Source: Acanthaster planci (taxonomy: Eukaryota; Echinodermata; Asteroidea; Valvatida; Acanthasteridae). Taken from it: a stretch of DNA of 64,000 nt. The stretch's first letter is position 1; each line of letters opens with the position of its first letter. Location: the NCBI RefSeq assembly GCF_001949145.1, contig NW_019091443.1:592315-656314 (forward strand), written 5' to 3'. Below, piece after piece: positions 1 to 12,800 of the stretch. The notes beneath the pieces are model-generated. The model had not been told where the DNA came from. It did not search any database and was given only the letters and a program-made list of their open reading frames with translations. The position numbers and the translations under genes were made by a program.

Positions 1-699
1 CTTGGATCCTCAGATCCTGGCAAATTTATTGGGTTCCATGGGCCAACAATGCCAAGCAGTCATTGATGCTGGTGGGGCTTATACGCGATACTGAATCATT
101 GATTCACTCATCGTGGCTTTTCCGTTGCATGGGCGCCGCCATATTGGATTTTACATTTACTTTGTGTAGTTACAGAAGATTAAACGTCATTTTAATTACC
201 CAGGGGACCCCAAACACCTAATTTTTCTAGCGTAAGTGAATTTATATAAAGTAATACATATTATTGTAAACACTGGAGTTGTTTGCTTGATTTAATCAGT
301 ATGTTTTATTTGAAAACTGACAGCACATAACGTTTTTTATGGGTGCGGGCAAACTTTCACTCGCCAGTGTACATGCATGTGGGTCCATGGGGCAGTTTTA
401 CTGAACAGGCTAACTTTTTCCTTGGAGATATAGTAAATGGTCAGAACATCTCTCACAATGTTATCCACCATTTATTTCCTGCAATAAAGTAATCAATGTT
501 CTATGTGCTTGAAAGAAATATTGCTTTTGTATTTCCTACTGCTAGTGGTTAAGTGTTTTGGCATTGTAACATTGAAGAGCATAGTTAAAAAGTTAAAATC
601 CAGTGTACCTGGTAGCATATTTCCTGGCTGCAACCTCCCGAAGTGTGTCAAATATGTTTGACAATATTAAACTGATTTCCATGTCTTTCTTCTGAAAAG
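1..699 (+). other. Upstream intron sequence, no supported exon
   Basis: The stretch is AT-rich and intron-like. Bases 2-94 are open in one frame (LDPQILANLLGSMGQQCQAV, then IDAGGAYTRY and a stop) and look protein-like. However, no donor gives the phase 0 required by the exon at 700, so it is not joined to the gene. Nothing else was recognised. Confidence 0.4.
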
Positions 700-891
700 T
701 GGCAACAGGACTGCCTGGCTTGTATCCTGAAACTGATCAATGAGTTTGCCATTGAGCAGACTGCCTTAGACCAAGGACAGGATGATGTGTTTGAGGCTCA
801 TTCCTCCAGTGAGGAGGTAGCCCATAAATACCCACACAGAACAAAACAGAACAGCACAGATTTCGGAGGTATCACAACAAAACTATCAAAG
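700..891 (+). CDS. USP34: USP34-like exon 1 (first visible)
   Basis: The exon is open in one frame for 64 codons, starting WQQDCLACILKLINEF and ending TTKLSK. The acceptor is tctgaaaag and the donor gtacgt, phase 0 to 0. The other two frames contain stops. It belongs to the poorly conserved helical region before the catalytic domain, so it is assigned mainly by frame continuity with the later exons. Confidence 0.72.
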
Positions 892-3800
892 GTACGTTTA
901 TCTGCATACCTGTAGGCATCAGTGTTAACTGATTTGATTTCTACTGTTTTGTAGAAATGTTATCATTTGTCTAACTTGGATTTAGACAAACCATATAATT
1001 ATGTGAAGCTATTGTGTAGCCTACAAATTGGCTGGAAAGTGAAATTAACTGGAAAGAGGAAAGTCGATCTATGTTATTTCTTGAGCAATAGTATCTGCAA
1101 ATAGTAGGAATGCGTTTAATACTAAATATGCCTTTTGGTAAAAGGGACTGGCAAAATGCAAAAGCAAATCAAATTTATGTTTATCGCTTGAAATATGTGT
1201 ATTCTGTGCAGTATTATGAAGTAAAGTGACACCTATCCCTGTAGATGATGGTCACAGTCAGACTCATTGTCAAAAGGAAAACATCACTGGCTTTTATTTA
1301 GGTATATAAGGCTACATTTCTTTAAAAAAAAGGCTTGTATTGAGGAAGTTCAAACCATTGGGTAATATTTCACTTTTTTCTCAAAGATAATGTTTGATTA
1401 TGCCCATCTATTTGTATGAATTCACCTTTAACAAAAAGTGAAGCATTACACAAATTTGTGCCCAATTTCATGACTTTAGTTTGATAGCAGTTGTGATTGA
1501 TATGTTTCTAAGATATGTGGGTATACATTAAAGATAGACAAATAAGATTAAATGGAACCTGCAGCCAGACTGTCTTTGAAGCATCTTTGAAGTTCTCCAC
1601 ATTACATATTCTCTTTCAGCAACTCCTTGAGTTAATGTCTGGACAGGGAGTCTTAGACAGATTAATGGCTGTGTTGTACGAAGCAGCTGCTCCGTCAGAT
1701 ACTGTTAAGGTTCGAGCTGGTTACTGGGGTAAGTAGGAACAGCAACTAAACTGCACACTCTTTCACGAGATAAGTTTTACCCTGCAGTACTCTGAGCTGA
1801 TTAGATGTGGTTGTACCCCTTTGAATCCTGAATGTTAAGGAAGATATGCCCTTTCCATTGATTTTGGATCAGAAGATCAAGCTCAATGTCACCGAGAAAG
1901 AAAACAACCTGGGAACAAGTTTTGGCCAAGCTATATTTTTAGATGGAACCAAATTAACCATCTTTTTTCTGGTAAAAGCTTGCTTGTTGTGACTTTAGTC
2001 AAAGGACAGGATCACTGAGGTAAAAAAAAGATGTTTCTGGAATACATGTATGTATATGACTGTATTTCAAGTTGAAGTGGTTCAGTGGTCATAGTGGCAA
2101 AATTTGTGCTCTGGTGCTACCATTGTGTTTCAACTAATTTATTGCAACTTGCTTGAAATGTTGGCTGAAAAAAGACCATAGTCATCACACTCTTGTCAAA
2201 GAGTTAACAGGTTTAAATCAAATTTTCCCCTTTACATTTTTTTCAGTTGTTGATGTAATTTTTATCAAATCCAGCAGACTGTTGTTCATGTGATTTTGAA
2301 AACAAGTTGAACCCATGTCACTACAGGTACATTTTAAATACAATTCTTTTGTCCAGTCATCCACTGTGCATTGAAGCTGCTAGTTTCGTGGGCATACACT
2401 GACCCAGAAGTCAGAGTGGCACTCTGCCAGAACCATCTCTTTGACAAATGGCTACAGAGACTTGTACTTCAGACAAGTGAGGTAAGCAGATCACGCTGAT
2501 GGTAGTTTGCATTTCAAAATGAGTAGAAATTTGAAGAACTGCAATGCCACCACTATACATGTACCATTGCATTAGTGGTTTGCTGTGCTGTATTTTTGTG
2601 TACAAAAGGGAAGGTGGATGCCATGAGTTACATGTACATCTAGCTGCTGGCATAACATAGACACATCAAAACTGTTCTAGTATTCAGTTACATGTGGATG
2701 CACCCAAATAATGTTGGACGTAATACAGGCAGAAACTAAACTGAATTTCAGTAATACAGGACAGAGGAGAAGATGGAATGTTAACAACTACCAATTAGCA
2801 AGGAGAAACCATCGGCACGTTTGAGGAAAATATAATGTATATTGATTTGTTATATGAATGGCTAAACAAAATGAGATTTAAAAAGTAACATAGTGGCATA
2901 CACCGGTACTACAAATAGAAATATAATGAGGAGTTGGTTGAGTTGTAGAAACTGAAAACCTGGGAATCAAGCAAAATATGATGGATAGGTTTCTTTGTTG
3001 GTTAGGAAAACTGTGCAAGCCACAGTTCATTTAGCCTTTGATCAAGGCGCCCACAGCGAAATAGATTGTCGCTCAAGAGCGAGAAGCTTGCGGAGACTAG
3101 TTTAAGCACCAAACCAACGCATGAAGAAAGACTACAAAACGAACTGCATGCACGCCCCGCACGCCTTTGGAGTTTTGCCCAACGTAGCTTATGTTTTTCT
3201 TTACATTTACTACTGTTTCGGTAGCAGATTATATATATGCGCATGCTTAAGTCTCCACTAATCAAAATGATCGCCTCTGTCATTGGATTACATCATGCAT
3301 GTATGTTGCAATGGACGTGCATATTCAATATGGCGTCTTTTCCAGCAATGGTGTCAGCTCTAGACGACAATGCAGCACCGAAGCTTGGGATTCCGATCGA
3401 CAAATTGAAACAACAGTAAATGTTGGCCGTGAAGGCTGTTCTGGAGGGTCAAGACGTATTTGTCAATCTTCCAACTGGACATAGCAAAAGTTTCATATAC
3501 TAGGCCACACCATTGTGTAAAGACTTCATGAACGTAAGTAGCCTAGATATGCTAAGCCTACTTAGCCCCCAAAACACGATTGGTTCAGAGAAATGTGAAT
3601 AATTAGTAAACATCATGTTGAATAATTCAGATAAACCACTGGAAACAAAACTCCAAAGGTGCTTGCGGCAGCGTGCACAGTCCACGACACATACAGCTCG
3701 GCTACTGCATGTGCATAGTTTATTTTGGGCGTGCATGTGATTCGTCATGTAGTCTTTCTTCATGTGTTGGTTTGGTGCTGAAACTAGTCTCCTCCAGCTC

Positions 3801-6800
3801 CTTGCTCTAGAGCGACTGTCCAAGGCGGTGCCTTGATCAAAGGCTACAGTTCATAAGTGTTAGCATCCAAAATATTCTTATTAGCACACAAAATGGCCAG
3901 CACTGTTCGTAAAATTTTCTGAGCTTTTCAAACGCCAGCTTTGGCTGGACCATGATAATTCTTTGCATTGAGGTCAGAAACACAAGGTAAACATTTATAG
4001 TATTTCGAGGGCTACCACTGCTAAGAAGGATGGGGCACATCGTCACCAATTGACTAATTTTAAGGGCCGTTGTAAAATTTGAGACCTGAGGGATAATAAA
4101 AAATAATTATTCCGTTTGTTTCGAATATGAGTTCAGTAAAACTTCTTGGTTAGTGAAAAAATAAACTGGACCTACATATTTAAACACAAAGCTTTTTGCA
4201 ACTTTACTTTTTCTTCATGAAGAAACAAAGGTAGTTCTAGTTTGTATGAAGCCATACTGGCATCGAACCTTCCCTGTTCTTGAAAAAGAGGTGAACTGCT
4301 TTTGTTCCTTGGGAATTCAGTAGCTTTTGTTGTTGAACAAGGTAATTTTCTAGGGCGGCCACGTGGCACTGATAACTCATTCTCAACGTCTGCTGGGGCG
4401 AGCTGTATTAACATAACAATGCCGCCAACACAATAACCAATCCAAAATGAAGCTGTGGCCTGAGCTGCCCTCACTGAGATTTACAGAGGGCCAAATAAAC
4501 TGCCGCTAAGGCGCAGCATTGCGCTGCAGTGTGCTGAGTAACTGAATTTGGAGGCCGTACCCTTACTTAACCACTAGGCTGGGACATCATTGGGACATCC
4601 TGAGTTTGGGGATCACTAACATGGCTCTATATGTTAGTTAGGCAATAAAGAGTTAACTGTACCATCCAGATGACTTGAATGTGGGTCTCAAGTCTTCAGG
4701 GCTACCATGTTGGATGAATGATAATGAGAAACTATTTGTCTTGATTTCTCCACCAGGTATATGTGAGGCGAGAGGTATGTGATGCTTTGTATAGATTGTG
4801 TGAAGGCAGCAGTCGACAGTGTCAACATTTCTCATGGGCTCTGCTTGCTAGTTTGCTCAGCTTTCTGTCATTGGCACAGAGTATACATCCGAAGAAGGTT
4901 AGAGTTAATAAAAAACAAGTACATTCATATGTGGTTTATGCACATTTTGTGTATTTATCTTTTACCTCATGCATCAAATAGGATGACACCAAACATTAGA
5001 ATTTGTGATGTCATACTTATCGAGGGTTTTACACTAAAAAACAATAATAAAACAATTTTTAAAAAATTTAAAAAAATACAAAAAAATGTCTGTTTTTTCC
5101 TCACGTCCTATTTAAAACGAGCTTGGTTGTATCTGTTCAAGTCAGAGATCTTTAAATCCTGTAATTTTGTATGCATTGTCATTGAAGTAGCAACATTGTC
5201 ATGTACATGTAGAAACATTTTGGAAATGCCCATAGGCAGTAAGCACAGCGGTCCTTTCTTGTTATTTGTGTCATTTTAAACATATGCACTGAAGTTTAGA
5301 GATGATGCAACAACTTAAAACAGGCTTGTGTGCATGCTGCCACCAAGCATCCTCAAATACTGCAATTTAAGGCTACAGAGCACAAACTGATGTATGCAAA
5401 CCAAGAGCTTCTACACTTACTTGGCAGGTGTGCCTCAAGACTTTCCACCTGGATGTGGAACATTTTATGAATGTGTTTGGAGTTTGAGATGTCTTTCAAG
5501 TAACTGTAATGACAGATCCACATCCAAACACCTGTTTGTTTCCTAACCTACTGGTATGTACTCTTGTTTCCAGCTCCTTCAGGATTACAAGAAGACCATG
5601 GATGACTATGGTCCTGGCTGTCGGAACTACTTCTGGCTGTTGTGTTCTATCATGGATAACATTGACAGACAACATGATTGGTCCTCAGGAACTGACAGCG
5701 AGAAAACTCCAGCCCTAGATCAGGAAAAGAAGGTCATCAATATCAACACCATTGCTAGGCATCTTGCTGAAGGGATTCATAGGTGTGCATCATTGCAGTT
5801 TTCCATTTATCTATTTACTGATTGAAAGTTGGACCAATTATAACTGTGACCCAACCTAACAAAATGAATCGTAACTCATCAGAGCTCTTTGGCATTAAAG
5901 GCCACTAAAATAATCATGCACAGTGTAAATCGATAGGAATGCTGGGCATTTTTTGTCCATGTTCATTTTCATTTGGATGCCAACAAACGAGTGATACATG
6001 TATATCAAAGCAACAAGCCCTGTGTGCTTTTCTTATGCAAACTAAAAGAAACTAGACTTCACATCTGCTCAGAAAGCAAGGCTTTTCTGCTGTAATAAGG
6101 GAATAAATGTGTGCTTTGCTAACTAACGTTTAATACCGGCACATGTTTATTCCCATTCATAAATAGCTTTTTATTCAAAGAGTCTAAAGAAGTCAATATA
6201 TGATGGATTTCCAACGATTTTGTTCTAGAATTTGACTTCCATTTTCCTGAACAGGCCCATCCATTTTGTGGTATATCCTCATACAAGTTGTCCTAAGAAT
6301 CTCCTTAAATGGACTATGCGATACTATGAGTATGGTTCTTTTCCTTTTGTAGTCGGCCTGTTTCTGAAGAAAGGCACAACACAACAGAGGATGTTGCTCT
6401 TACTGGTCTACTCAAGCTATGCTCTGCTGTCATGAAGCACAACCCACCATTTAAATTCAGCAAAGACGGACAGGTAGGAACAGAACATGTTTTGCTCTAG
6501 AGAATGAATAGTTGTGTTGATAATGATGCTATATATATCGATGAAACAGTGGGTCCATTTTATGATCATAGTGATGCAGTTTGTATCTAGCAATGATCAG
6601 TGTCCTCTTAAGACTGATAACATTTAACTATATTCATGTACTGGTAGATTTTTATGGTTAAATTAATAATCGTTGCACGTCATGCATATTAGATGGAAAG
6701 ATACCTCAATATCAACCAAAACTTCATTTGGCTTAAATATTGAACTTGATTTTTGAATGTTCATTACAGGATTTCATTTTGTTTACTGTGAAGTTCATGA

Positions 6801-9800
6801 TTATAGCACTCTACCGTAGATCATTAATTTCTGCAGTTATTTTGTTGTGTGTTGCTGGTCAAGGTGTTATTGAGAAACCAAATGTGAGTTTTGTCATGCA
6901 TTTTAATGCACTTGTTATTTATATTCATGAGTTGGAGGAGGATATGTTACCTACATGTACATGTACCCAGAGGTATGGCCTAGGGAGAGATAGGATGAAG
7001 ATACCTCTAAATAGTCTATATTGTGACTGGTCATCATTTGTCGAGTAATAAAGTGGAACAAAGAACAATGCCGTACTCTTAACTAGAAAATAAAAGCGTT
7101 AAAAGAGCACAGCATAGAAATATTCTAGACTGACTTTTTTTGCTTAAATAAATAGAAACATATAAAGTATATAGAGAAAATAAACATATTTTCACCCTAA
7201 CAAATATCCAAACCTTTAAAATGGATGACACACATGAATTGCTTTTTTATTTCCACCATGACCAGTTGCACGAGACAAAATTGCAGCAAACTGACTGAAT
7301 TTGAATGCAATAGTCATATACATGTGTGTATCTCACTAAAAACAAATGAAATCCACTGTGTAACAAGCTTTTTATACTAATTTACTATCTGCCTCAAAAC
7401 TTAAAGGACAATAGCATGGTAACCTAATTTTGAAAAGCTCTGTGTGCATAACATCTGAAGCACAATTACCTTTAGACAAGCTAAAGATTCTCATCTGCAC
7501 GTGTATACGTACATGCATATCAATGTGCTGTTGGTGTAATTCTGATGCCCAGCAGCATTCCGCAGAAACGTTTTCATCGTGGAAAATTTTCAAAATAAAT
7601 ACATGTTCAAGTGATTTCATTTTGTTTTGAACTTAAATAGAATGATGTCCATCATGTACTGTCTTGACTTGTCATCAATGGGTGTGTCAAATAAATGACG
7701 ATTTGAATCAGATTGCCCTATACTGAAATAATTCTGGCAGCTTCAATCAAGTTTGAACATGTTCCCAACTTTCTTGCCCCTACTGTACCATAAAGTCTCA
7801 ATTCTCTTATAAAATCCTTCTGTTCGCTCATAGGTTTTTCTGACTGGTGTATTTGAGTGTCTTTTTGCCGTGCCTAACATGGAAGAGCGCAGTTTGCCCA
7901 AATGTAAATCCAAGGGCAGTAGGCTTGCAGGGTTTGATCTTCTGATTGAACTGACCAAAGGTTGCCAGGATAATTACAACTGCTTGCACAGACTGATGCT
8001 GGAACAACATTCTCCAGGTATGTATGGGTTAGGTTATAGCTTAAAAAGCACCTCTAACAAAGTTGAAGTTTTTGTGTTTGGTTCATTTTATGACCTTAAC
8101 CTTAACGTCAGAACACTGTTTTATGGCATGAGGTTTCTTTTTGTGTAATAAAATCAAAGTTGAATTCGATGATTCACGATTCAGCTGTATCTTTTGCAAA
8201 ACTTACGTTCGTATTTAATGTATGCAATGATATTCCTCTGACTCCTAAACATCATGGTGTTACTCGGTAACGGCCAAGTCGTGTTGTGTACACACGTGTG
8301 TGTGTGTGGAGTTGTGTTACTAAGGAATATACATTGCTTTTTTCCGACATGACTTTGTGTTTTGGTGGATTGTTCGAAATAGTGAACATGCCGAAGTCCT
8401 ATGTGACCAGTGGATGTTCTCAGAATTGCTTATTGCTATCGATGGGCCAGATTTTCCTCGTATTTTTCTTTTTGCAAGTGCCGATTTTTCTGGTTTTTTT
8501 TTTTTTTCTTCTACAAACACACAATGTGACGGCCAGGCCAAACTTTGTACGTCCTCTTTCCGATACCAAACAGTACCAGTTATTATCAGTTATTCCTCAT
8601 ATTCTACTCCTATTTGTTCTTAATGGTAAGACTGTTCCTGTATTGCTGATTTTCGGGTCATTTTTCAGGCCATTTGTTCAGCTTGTGTTGCAATTGTTAG
8701 ACTGTTTGCTTCTTGGGACACGCCAAGTTTTTCCTGTTGGGCCTCATTTCTAGGTGGTTGTTGCCAGTCGGTTTCTTCTATTTTGTACATAGTTGTTGAA
8801 GCTTAATTGGTTTGGTCTCTTTGCCTACCTTCTATATATCTTGGTTGGTGGGCATGTTGCTTTTCTTTGTCCCCTTATTTTTTGCATCAGATTCCAATTT
8901 GAGGAGAGTTTTGCTACCACCCCACTTCAATTTTGCTGGTGTTGCAAGCCAGGGATCGTTCAGCTCAGTAGGACAGTGGTTCAGTAGTTTCGGTCCTTTC
9001 AGGCTGAGGGAATAGAACAGTGTGTTTGGTTACTATTCCCTATCGCTTGTTTGGGGTGCGACCATGCGATACCCTTATTTGCTCCAGTATTGTACTGTCG
9101 AGCACTCGAGTTCGCTCTTCCAGCATCAAGTTTTGCTTGCAATTCGCATTCACCACGCCCACAACTAGGGCTACGTGCGAACTCTTGGCCTACGGGCCTT
9201 CTCCGAGCTTTGAATGTCACTGGCCCATCTACACTTCCGTACTGTCTTCTGGAGCATAGCAGAGTCTGCCACTTGAGAGCGCCCTCAGGCGACTCACAGC
9301 ACTATACGCCTCACCATTGCCTCTTACTGCTCAGCTTAACGTCCGTTCTGGTAACGCTTCTGAATAAGGGTAACCTTAGAGCAATAGCTCTCCCTGCGGG
9401 CCATCTTTGAGCTATGGGCACCACCGACCCTGCTTCGCTCCTCTACTGCCTTCTGGAGTGTAGCCGAGTCTACCGTTTGAGAGAGCGCTGGGGCAACTAG
9501 AAGCAGTTTACGCCTTACCATTGCCTCTCACTGCTCTGCTTACTGTCCGCTCTGGTAACGCCGCTTTATGCAGGGTTATTTCAGGGAGAGCAAGTCTCTC
9601 CCTATGGGCCTTCTTCGAGCTTGGAGCATCCCCTTGGCCTGTCTCTGCACCGCTTCAGTTGGAGTGTGTGCGGGTTCACCCTTTTTCGCGGGGCAGTTTA
9701 GTGCTTGACTTGGCACTCTTCATGTGGATGCTCGGTCCGGTTCCAAGCCATTCGCAACTCACGGTTACTGTCCAGGTTGGACTGGTGTTACTGTTGATAT

Positions 9801-12800
9801 ACAGCAACCCGCCGTTATTGAGAGAGCGTTCCCTGCACAGTTTGCCTGACAGTGCCATTGCTCAGCTAGCAACCTGCTGCGGTTCAGTGCCCTTAGCCGG
9901 AACTGCTTTGCTCTTTTGATGCATCGCAACACGTAGCTCGGGGTTGCTGCCAGAGCTCCACCACTAACAGTGATTGTAACTTCCGAGCACCCCATGCCCT
10001 GGTTTGACCGAGCATGACTTGCTTGACTTCATGGGACGAATATCACCAGGTGCTTTTCTTACCCTTCATGTTTGGTTGTTTTTTTGCGATGGCTTCTTGC
10101 CTGACCGTCATGACTAAGAAGAAAGCGGCTCGATTCCTGCCCGTTCCAGTCCCAGTCGGGATTCTACCCACACTTCAGTGGCTGGGTCGGGCCCATGCGG
10201 TCTCACCGGTCCGCTTTTCGCCCAGAAGCGCCAAGCCTTCAGGCCTGCTTTGGGGTTGTGGTTAACGGTCTTCCTCTGTTGCTGATCCCCTTCAGGGGGA
10301 TGCCTTATCAGCTTGTCCTTCCCCCGTTTGGGTTCAGCAAGATAATCTTGAAGCTCCTTCTCCCGGCCAAGATACTTCCCTTGAGCTTTAGCAAGTCGTC
10401 TCGTCACTCTACTTCTTCCGACCACTCTTATAGAAGAAAGCCAAAAAATCGTCGGGCTGTCCTTCTACCAAGGGTACCTTGCGTGCTCTTACAGAATCTA
10501 TATCAGCACTTATTCAATGTTATTCTCATCCTGCGGCTGCTACCCGTCCTGATCGGGATCCTTACTCCCCAACCCCGGTGCCTTCCGTGTCTCATACCGG
10601 GCAGCGGGATTTTGCTCCGTCTCCTTAGCTTCGTTTGAACCCCCTACTGGTCCTGACCCACCCATGCTTATATCCGATTTGAGTCAGTCTCCTGATGAGG
10701 AGGAACTGATGGAATAAAGCATTCCATCAGTTCTTTCGGCCAGACGTGTAGCATTCCATCTAGTTCCTCAGTTCGTTTGGCCAGACGTGTAGCATTCCAT
10801 TTAATTCCTCTGTTCTTTTGGCCAGCTTGTAGCATTTAGTTCCTCTGTTCTTTTGGCCAGCTTGTAGTATTCCATCTAGTTCCTCAGTTCTTTTGGCCAG
10901 CTTGTAGCATTCCACATAGTTCCTCAGTTCTTTTGGCCAGCTTGTAGCATTCCATCTAGTTCCTCAGTTCTTTTGGCCAGACATGTAGCATTGCAGGTTG
11001 TACATGTAGCTATGCAGGTTTGGAAAGATTTGTGATACCATGGTGACACCATCATAAAGTACAATATTTGTTTCACATACTAAACAAGTTCCGATCAACA
11101 TGAAATTGATTCAGTAGGTCAAACCCAAACTCCTGATCATATATGAAGTGACCTCCTAATCATTATTTAGACATCATTTTAAGTCAAATCCACTTGACAC
11201 TTTGTATATTACCTAGGGATTCATAAAGCATATGTTTCGTATAGTGATGTCAGGATAACATCATCCTATAAATTTGTGTAGACTATCACGGAAAAGTCCT
11301 GTTTCCCACACCAACCTCTAGTTTTATGTTTACTGAATATGCACTGGAATATCATTTTTATTGTACCTTCCTGATGAGTTTGCTGTGCTGTAGTAAGTGA
11401 TACTCTCTTACCATGTTCTTAATTCATAGCAATGTTTGTGTCCTTTTTCCAGGCACACATGGACCATATCCATGGTTATATTGGCCTCAAGATGACGGTA
11501 GATCATCCTGTGGCTATGTGGGATTGACCAACCTTGGCGCTACATGTTACATGGCTTCATGTATGCAGCAGCTGTTCATGATGCCAGAAGCACGTGCTCC
11601 AATTCTCAGTGCAAGGGTGTGTGTTTCATTTTCAAAATCTTATGTGACTGTTTAATCATAAATGTCGCCACAGTCGGTTGTGCCCGCACAAACCTTCAAA
11701 ATATAAAGTTTTGGGATGAAATTTTGATCTGTAGCACGGAGCCGATATTTGTACATTATTAGAAAACTCCTGTAAGAGACACCTGTTTTTGGCTGATTGA
11801 CATGTAGTGGACAGACGTTGAATAGTGTTGCAAAAGTTACACATACATCAGGATGGGCATTGTCTGGGATGTTGTGTTTTCCTAAACAGTATTACTTTAT
11901 GATACTTGCAAGAATAAGAAGCTTGAAATGAAATCCAAGGTGTAAATTATTAAAGAATCTCGGTACTTTTAAGGCTTGTTCATATGTCTGAGGAAGGTGG
12001 ACATAAAGCAAAATGGGGCTTCATGAAATATATTGTAATTAATATTTGACAGGAGTTTAAAATGTATTTAACTTTCAGTGAATACTTGCCTTAATGCTAA
12101 AACTTCACAGCCACTGTAGCAGTTTTGCATGTGGTGTAATGTACACTGTTTTCTTGACTTGAAATGACAGATTACAGAAGATACTCAACATGCCAGCATC
12201 TTGATGGAATTGCAGCGAATGTTCGCTTTTCTACAGGACAGTGAGAGAAAAGCCTACAACCCACGCAGTTTCTGTAAGGTGTACACAATGGATAAGCAGC
12301 CCCTAAATACTGGCGAGCAGAAAGACATGACTGAGTTCTTCACTGACCTTATCAGCAAGATGGAGGAAATGACACCTCAATTGGTATGCTAATAAAAAAA
12401 TCGTCATAGATATTTGGGAATTTAATACTGTTCCATCAAACAGGGGTGGGCCTTTTTATGTGCATTTAGTTTGACGTTGCCAGTGATTCATACTTCTACA
12501 TGTAATTCAATTTGAGATTGGCTCATTCCATAAACCTGGGACATGCTTCTGGCCTTTCAGCATGTTGCCTTTGTTTCATAATTTTTCAGAGCATGATGTC
12601 TCAACATCAAGTGGGCTAACAATTGGAAAGAGAACCACAAAATTGATATTGAGTTTGTTTACTGCTTTTCACCATTGATTAAACTAAAGACACAATACGA
12701 ACTTGAGAAATTTTTGAAATTTAATGTGTAAAGGCTGTAAACTTTTCAAGAAGACAGCTAAGCTTGCTAAACATGCTAAAATGATCTGTATGCTTTGAGA

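Noticed and set aside
1-95. Possible partial exon LDPQILANLLGSMGQQCQAV at the window edge
   Set aside because: The reading is protein-like, but no donor gives the phase required by the exon at 700, and I recognise no family.
4779-5279. 166-residue ORF overlapping exon 4
   Set aside because: It is out of frame with the conserved exon and continues into A/T-rich intron.
8286-8753. 155-residue hydrophobic ORF
   Set aside because: It is built on T-rich simple sequence, has no splice support and no domain. The membrane-like look is due to Phe/Leu/Val codons from poly-T.
10735-10992. CRISPR-like array
   Set aside because: Units are contiguous minisatellite copies without unique spacers, and the DNA is animal.
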